The notes beneath the pieces are model-generated. The model searched no databases. It was not told where the DNA came from and saw nothing but the letters and a program-made list of their open reading frames with translations. Both the position numbers and the translations under genes were made by a program. DNA of 17,609 bases, taken from contig CAYMST010000083.1 of assembly GCA_964393115.1 (NCBI GenBank), forward strand, positions 1 to 17,609, given 5' to 3'. Each line of letters starts with the position of its first letter. Positions within the stretch are counted from its first letter, which is position 1. Source of the DNA: CAYMST01 sp964393115. GTDB taxonomy: Bacteria; Bacteroidota; Bacteroidia; Cytophagales; Cyclobacteriaceae. Below, piece by piece: positions 13,988 to 17,609 of this stretch.

Positions 13988-14893
13988 CTAGTCGAATATT
14001 CGATAAAGGTAGTGCTTTGTGGTGACATATAAGCTACTATCAAAACCCCATGTGCAATTCGTCGTTTGGTCAGGAATAGGAATGACTTTTACTTCTTCTC
14101 CTGCTGGTGAAAAAACAGTTATTCCACCAGGGCCCGCCACATATACGTAGCCCCTAGCATCTGTGGTCAATCCATCTGGAAAGCCTTTTCTATCAAAGTG
14201 TGCAAACTTTCTTTTTTGGGAGGCGTTACTGTCGTGTAAGCTCCATACATAGATATCTCTTGCTTCAGTATCAGTAACGTATAGCTTGTCTTCATTTGGG
14301 GACAGGGCCAGACCATTTGGTCTAGCTAGAGTGCTGTCAACAATGGATAGGGAACCGTCGGTTTGAAACTTAAATACTCCTGAGAAGCTGAGTTCTAACT
14401 TTCCCTTGGGTGTCCCGTACGGTGGATCCGTAAAAAAGATGGTTCCATCCCGGGTTACGATGACATCATTAGGAGCGTTTAGCCTTTTGTCGAGGTAGTG
14501 AGAGACTAAAGTTTTAAGATGTTTTGCTGAGTCGAGTACAGCGATACTTCGTGTACTTCTTTGGGTTGCTATTAATTCTCCACTAGGGTGTATAGCCAAC
14601 CCATTGGAGTTGTTAGAAGGGGAGAGGTATGGAGTTACTTTTCCATGTTTAGTTAACATATAAATGGCATTCTTAGGTATATCACTGAATACGAGTCCTT
14701 TCTCTGGGATAAAAACTGGCCCTTCTAAAAATTCGAACCCAGAAGCTACCTGCTCTATTTTCGGGTTTTGGAGCGTTGGTTGGCTCATGCCCCAATGGCC
14801 GGAAAGACTTATTGCCAGTAGTATGAAGATTCTGTTATGTGACTTTTTGAGTTTACTATTGACTATTTCGAATTGGCAGCGTGCAAAAACCAT
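13988..14893 (-). CDS. Secreted SMP-30/gluconolactonase/LRE-like beta-propeller protein
   Basis: 301 residues from the ATG at 14893. A signal peptide is visible: basic KLKKSHNR, hydrophobic IFILLAISLSG, likely cut near GMSQ (about residue 38). The frame is open to 14965, but the extra residues are polar and add a second Cys-rich stretch with no match to the family. The propeller has the SMP-30 signatures FLEGPVF (Glu57), NAPNDV (Asn142), RPNGLALS (Asn193) and FPDGL (Asp240), which together form the divalent-metal site of gluconolactonases. Relatives hydrolyse sugar lactones or similar esters in the periplasm or outside the cell. Nothing adjacent names a sugar pathway, so the substrate is open. 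Confidence 0.83.
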   Translation of the reverse strand: MVFARCQFEIVNSKLKKSHNRIFILLAISLSGHWGMSQPTLQNPKIEQVASGFEFLEGPVFIPEKGLVFSDIPKNAIYMLTKHGKVTPYLSPSNNSNGLAIHPSGELIATQRSTRSIAVLDSAKHLKTLVSHYLDKRLNAPNDVIVTRDGTIFFTDPPYGTPKGKLELSFSGVFKFQTDGSLSIVDSTLARPNGLALSPNEDKLYVTDTEARDIYVWSLHDSNASQKRKFAHFDRKGFPDGLTTDARGYVYVAGPGGITVFSPAGEEVKVIPIPDQTTNCTWGFDSSLYVTTKHYLYRIFD

Positions 14894-15125
14894 CCTTTGA
14901 TTTTTTTCGCAATTTATATCACAAATCCTATTATACATTATATAGAATCCAGAAGCTAATGACACAAAAGAGTAGGTTTTAATGATTTATAGCTAGATTT
15001 TATGTCAACTCTCAAATAGACTTTACCTAAATATGATCTCCTTTGCAGTTAAGAGAACCTGTACGGATTATGACGTATGATTCGCAGCTTTTATAGAAGT
15101 ATATCTTTTATCGTCAGCTACATTC

Positions 15126-15749
15126 TTAAAAATTATACCCAAAATGTAAACCAGGTTCGCCGATAAAGAACTTAGACCACTTGTCGTCAAGTTGCTGGAA
15201 TGATTCCGGCATTTTTGTTTGAATAGGACGATGTGTTATAGCTATTGACGGCTGCAGGAAAAACTTATCATTGAATAACTTTATGTGACAGCCCAAGCGG
15301 TAGGTGTTAAAAACTTGAAAGCCAGTGTCTATTTTTTGGCCTTCATCGTTTACGAAAGTCTGCCAAGCATTCATCACATGAATACCGATATAAAATCTGT
15401 TTCCTAAAAACCGTTGATAGGCCATCGCAAATCCTTTTTCACGTATATAACCAGGGAATTTCTCATCAGGGGATTCAAAGGACTTGCCATAGGGGATCCC
15501 TAGTGACCAAGCATATTTCCATGTTTTCACTTCTAATGAGATGACGTCTTTCCTTGTGAAGCGATAGCCAAGATTTAGCTGTGCAAAATCAGGAGCATTG
15601 TCATCCGGCACTAAATTAGCCAGCATGAATAAGGAGCTACCAATGAAATACCTTGTGCTAATACTGTCTTGTTTGACGGATTGAGCGTCGATTTGAGACG
15701 TGATTATAGTTATGAAGACTAAACATAGCCATGCTGTTTTACTTTGCAT
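15126..15749 (-). CDS. Small outer-membrane beta-barrel-like protein, hypothetical
   Basis: 207 residues. An N-terminal signal peptide is clear (MQSKTAWLCLVFITIITSQIDA, likely cut before QS). The mature part alternates polar and aromatic residues in strand-like runs (QLNLGYRFTRKDVISLEVKT, RFYIGIHVMNAW, KFFLQPSIAI) and ends with LHFGYNF, a terminal Phe as in BAM-assembled barrels. At about 185 mature residues an 8-strand barrel would fit. No named family recognised. The Crp/Fnr gene is 80 bp upstream on the same strand, with a perfect 10-bp inverted repeat between them ending just before this ATG, so the barrel gene may be under control of that regulator or of the hairpin. Confidence 0.78.
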   Translation of the reverse strand: MQSKTAWLCLVFITIITSQIDAQSVKQDSISTRYFIGSSLFMLANLVPDDNAPDFAQLNLGYRFTRKDVISLEVKTWKYAWSLGIPYGKSFESPDEKFPGYIREKGFAMAYQRFLGNRFYIGIHVMNAWQTFVNDEGQKIDTGFQVFNTYRLGCHIKLFNDKFFLQPSIAITHRPIQTKMPESFQQLDDKWSKFFIGEPGLHFGYNF

Positions 15750-15753
15750 ATTT

Positions 15754-15786
15754 TTCTAGTTTTAAAGTGATAAAACAAAACTAGAA
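15754..15786. promoter_or_regulatory. Perfect 10-bp inverted repeat before the barrel gene, operator or RNA hairpin
   Basis: TTCTAGTTTT (15754-15763), a 13-base centre, AAAACTAGAA (15777-15786). On the minus strand it starts 37 and ends 5 bases before the barrel protein ATG, in the 80-bp gap after the Crp/Fnr gene. The symmetric arms suit a dimeric regulator. In RNA the hairpin would cover the ribosome landing site. There is no following T-run on the minus strand, so a terminator is unlikely. Confidence 0.55.
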
Positions 15787-15829
15787 TGGGGCTTTGTCTC
15801 CTAACGATCACTTAAGTTAAGTAATGCCA

Positions 15830-16426
15830 TCAACTTTTGTTTTTCTTCAAAATTCTTGCTCTCAGCCGACTTAATGATTGAGGTTTAATGCCTAAGTAGC
15901 TGGCTAACTGGTGTTGTGGAACGCGCTGCACAAGGTCTGGCCTATCTTGTAGTAGTTTTAGGTATCTTTTTTCCGGTGAAGAGGTTTTGAATGTGTCAAA
16001 ATCAATTTGTTGTTTGGCCAAAACTTCTTCGGAAAGAATTCTACAAAGACTTTCGAATTTTGGGAATTTACGGAAGGTCTCAACTTCCATGTCTGGATTT
16101 CCTATGGTCAGAATAGTGTCCTCAACGCAGGAAATGGCATATTCTGATGGGGAGCCATTGGTTACACAATGTGGCGTTATTCCTTCCATCTCCGTGTAAA
16201 ACGCGGTGGTTTTTTCTTCGCCATCGATGATATAAAACGTCCGTATACACCCTTGGAGAACAAAGTAACCGTCTTTTGATTTTTGCCCTTTTTCTAGCAA
16301 AACCGTTCCCTTATTCACCGAGTGAAAGATGTCCAAGGAGATGATGGCATTCTTTTCCTCTTCGGTAAGGGATATGTATTTGGATATGAAAGTGAATAAT
16401 AAATCCTGTGAGGTCAGTCTACTCAT
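15830..16426 (-). CDS. Crp/Fnr-family transcriptional regulator
   Basis: 198 residues. Residues about 25-115 form the cyclic-nucleotide-binding-type beta-roll (KGTVLLEKGQKSKDGYFVL, then GCIRTFYI, then TAFYTE). A long helix links it to a C-terminal helix-turn-helix at about 165-195: VPQHQLASYLGIKPQSLSRLRARI, where IKPQSLSRLR is the recognition helix. The Fnr-type Cys cluster for an iron-sulfur centre is absent, as is the RxS cAMP motif of Crp, so the ligand is unknown. Such regulators of about 190-200 residues are numerous in Bacteroidota. The barrel protein gene lies directly downstream with an inverted repeat between, and is the first candidate target. Confidence 0.9.
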   Translation of the reverse strand: MSRLTSQDLLFTFISKYISLTEEEKNAIISLDIFHSVNKGTVLLEKGQKSKDGYFVLQGCIRTFYIIDGEEKTTAFYTEMEGITPHCVTNGSPSEYAISCVEDTILTIGNPDMEVETFRKFPKFESLCRILSEEVLAKQQIDFDTFKTSSPEKRYLKLLQDRPDLVQRVPQHQLASYLGIKPQSLSRLRARILKKNKS

Positions 16427-16640
16427 GGTGAAACGATGATGTATGTAATACTAATCAACTTATCACATCTAAGGAAAGTCTTCTCAGACTCTTTTTGATG
16501 AGAAGGAGGACGGACGTGAGGTTATTAAGCTCCTTGTCAAATCTTTAAATTGGCTATTTTGTAGGATAAATTACTGGTGGATGTAAAATGTTATTTGGTA
16601 ATAGTAAATATACGCAATTGCGTTTTTAGGATGTTGTACA
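16427..16640. other. Non-coding interval with short palindromes
   Basis: 214 bases between the Crp/Fnr start and the end of the zeta-like module, with no credible ORF. It holds CTTCTCA (16480-16486) paired with TGAGAAG (16499-16505), and the perfect palindrome ACGCAATTGCGT (16612-16623) followed by Ts, which could act as a weak terminator on the plus strand. The interval should contain the minus-strand promoter of the Crp/Fnr gene, but no TAnnTTTG match was found in front of it. Confidence 0.4.
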
Positions 16641-16802
16641 CTATGATTTGAACGAATCAGGTGAAATAAGCTTAACCTCACCATTTTCGCTAACTACTAA
16701 TTTTCGTCCTAGTAAAGCCTTCTGCTTTCTTAACTTCTCAGCGGATATCGACATACCTTTAAGTATTACCTCTCTAAGTTGCTGTAAATCTGAATTTTTC
16801 AT
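16641..16802 (-). CDS. 53-residue partner protein coupled to the zeta-like kinase, putative antitoxin or accessory
   Basis: ATG at 16802, TAG at 16641. The ATG overlaps the TGA of the zeta-like gene (ATGA), so the two are translated together. The peptide has a helical first half (NSDLQQLREVILKGMSISAEKL, a pattern with I/L every three to four residues), a basic turn (RKQKALLGRK), then a beta-like LVVSENGEVKLI. Small proteins with a helix-basic-strand layout, about 50 residues long, are commonly encoded with zeta-family genes in Bacteroidota. It differs from the classical epsilon antitoxin, which is longer and encoded upstream of zeta. An antitoxin role is inferred from the arrangement only. 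Confidence 0.65.
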   Translation of the reverse strand: MKNSDLQQLREVILKGMSISAEKLRKQKALLGRKLVVSENGEVKLISPDSFKS

Positions 16803-17380
16803 CTCTTTTTAAACTTAACTAGTTTTTCAAACCTAACCTCATCCAAAACATCCAAGTCTGTGTCTGTCGATTGTTCGAATATCAATATTGGTTCTGAATT
16901 GGAATTATCAAAAACCATTGAGTAATCGCAAACTGGCAAATACAAATCAAACAGATTCTGGATGCCTTTTAAATACCTTCGTTCAATAACATCCTTGGGA
17001 ATATCATGCCCACCTTCCTCGACTCTTGTCTCAACCCTCCTTTTGGCTAAATCAATTGAATCTAACCAGTAAAATAATAACGTAACACGGTAACCCAAAC
17101 TCTGAGCGTGCTTAACCTTGGTAACATAGCTTCGAGTAGATAAAGTGGTTTCAAAGGCAAAATCAGCTCCTTCTCGCATCAACTCTTCAATCCGTTTCAA
17201 CATCAATCGCCCAGCATCAACTGCAACGGAATCTGTATTAAAAGGTGATAACCCCTTAGCTATTTCATCCGCATTAACGAATTCTTTACACTCAAGTATT
17301 TCTGGCAGAATATTGAAAGAAGCCGTGGTTTTCCCCGCTCCATTGCACCCTGCTATTATGTAGAGGTTTTTATTACTCAC
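16799..17380 (-). CDS. Zeta-toxin-like P-loop kinase/ATPase (COG4185 type)
   Basis: 193 residues from the GTG at 17380. NLYIIAGCNGAGKTT opens the protein, with the Walker A motif GCNGAGKT at 11-18; then FVNADEIAKGLSP (35-46), DFAFETTLSTRSY (73-85) and the GGHDIPKDVIERRYLKGIQNL block (123-143). This is the order seen in zeta toxins and their relatives, kinases that in epsilon-zeta systems phosphorylate UDP-N-acetylglucosamine and block wall synthesis. The frame continues up to an ATG at 17512, but the extra 44 residues are unlike the family, which begins just before the first strand. TATCTTTG, a perfect TAnnTTTG element, ends four bases before the GTG, so the message may be nearly leaderless. 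The short downstream partner overlaps its stop. Whether this member is toxic is unknown. Confidence 0.85.
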   Translation of the reverse strand: MSNKNLYIIAGCNGAGKTTASFNILPEILECKEFVNADEIAKGLSPFNTDSVAVDAGRLMLKRIEELMREGADFAFETTLSTRSYVTKVKHAQSLGYRVTLLFYWLDSIDLAKRRVETRVEEGGHDIPKDVIERRYLKGIQNLFDLYLPVCDYSMVFDNSNSEPILIFEQSTDTDLDVLDEVRFEKLVKFKKR

Positions 17381-17531
17381 GTCACAAAGATAGGCCCGTA
17401 AAATCGCAGAAAGAAAAAGTGTACAACAAAAGCTGATCTCGCCATGCTGTGTTCTGCTAGATTCAGCTTGACTACTTTCTGGTTGCGCCGGAAAAACTTC
17501 GATATCCCCCATTTAAAATGAAAATGTTGCG

Positions 17532-17609
17532 ATGAAAATCGAAGATTTTCCTAATTTGTGTCTAAATCATTCTGCTACCCAATCAGCACAGCGGATAGCT
17601 GATCGTTCT
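17532..17609 (+). CDS. Possible N-terminus of a protein running off the right edge
   Basis: ATG at 17532 is followed by 26 codons open to the edge, beginning MKIEDFPNL. An in-frame TAA at 17514 precedes it. The first codons sit in the inverted repeat GAAAATC-GAA-GATTTTC (17534-17550). The minus strand is also open in part here, so direction is uncertain. No family can be named from so short a piece. Confidence 0.25.
   Translation, partial: MKIEDFPNLCLNHSATQSAQRIADRS

Larger units (their letters stand above)
16632..17428. repeat. 11-bp inverted repeat flanking the zeta-like module
   Basis: TGTTGTACACT at 16632-16642 and its reverse complement AGTGTACAACA at 17418-17428 bracket the two-gene module. 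The left copy includes the first base pairs of the partner's stop codon; the right copy lies 38 bases upstream of the zeta-like GTG start. No target-site duplication or transposase is seen, so a mobile-unit reading is uncertain, and an 11-bp match in about 1 kb of AT-rich DNA can arise by chance. Confidence 0.3.

Noticed and set aside
14894..14965. 24-residue extension of the SMP-30 protein
   Set aside because: The added residues precede the signal peptide and look non-coding; the ATG at 14893 is closer to the hydrophobic core.
17381..17512. 44-residue N-terminal extension of the zeta-like kinase
   Set aside because: The family starts just before the first strand; the extension has no family resemblance and contains the TATCTTTG promoter-like element and the right inverted repeat.
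1..17609. CRISPR array, insertion sequence, prophage or integron in the window
   Set aside because: No regularly spaced repeats, transposase, integrase or attC-like series was found on either strand.

Overview
The window looks like a chromosome segment of a Bacteroidota bacterium, most likely a marine or environmental member of the Cytophagales. The evidence is AT-rich DNA, promoters of the TTTG / TAnnTTTG type, near absence of Shine-Dalgarno sequences, and characteristic lineage proteins: a short Hc1-like histone H1 protein, a Bacteroidota-type alpha-oxoamine synthase, a T9SS-sorting-domain-like fragment, a PspC mini-protein and an ECF sigma factor followed by a VPDGYF-type membrane partner. 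The family-level assignment is an inference.

Layout from left to right. (1) 1-1014, minus: an ECF sigma factor followed by the start of a one-TM putative anti-sigma protein that runs off the left edge. (2) 1098-2677: a MarR-type regulator with a palindromic putative operator in its leader, convergent (overlapping stop codons) with a class V aminotransferase. (3) 2748-3013: a likely structured non-coding RNA on the plus strand, with its own promoter, pairing ends and a U-tract; its architecture resembles 6S RNA. (4) 3012-4557, minus: a coupled mini-ORF, a PspC-domain mini-protein and an unrecognised 395-residue protein. (5) 4598-7493, plus: an OmpA-like/TPR lipoprotein and pyruvate dehydrogenase E1 beta, each followed by a strong intrinsic terminator. 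(6) 7566-9078, minus: a 58-residue Hc1-like protein and a PLP-dependent alpha-oxoamine synthase (sphingolipid or sulfonolipid type) with a very good promoter and a palindrome in its leader. (7) 9266-13660, plus: a Maf nucleotide pyrophosphatase, then a probable three-gene redox operon of FAD/NAD oxidoreductase, 8-TM polyferredoxin and short-chain dehydrogenase. (8) 13675-16426, minus: a T9SS-CTD-like fragment, a secreted SMP-30/gluconolactonase protein, a small outer-membrane-barrel-like protein and a Crp/Fnr regulator; a 10-bp perfect inverted repeat lies between the last two. (9) 16641-17380, minus: a zeta-toxin-like kinase whose stop overlaps the start of a 53-residue partner, the pair being flanked by an 11-bp inverted repeat. 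A possible ORF leaves the right edge on the plus strand.

Most of the window is ordinary chromosome. The parts that deserve a second look are the 6S-like RNA, the zeta-like module, the membrane redox operon, the palindromes at 1098, 9106 and 15754, and the orphan small proteins. No CRISPR array, IS element, tRNA or rRNA gene was seen.
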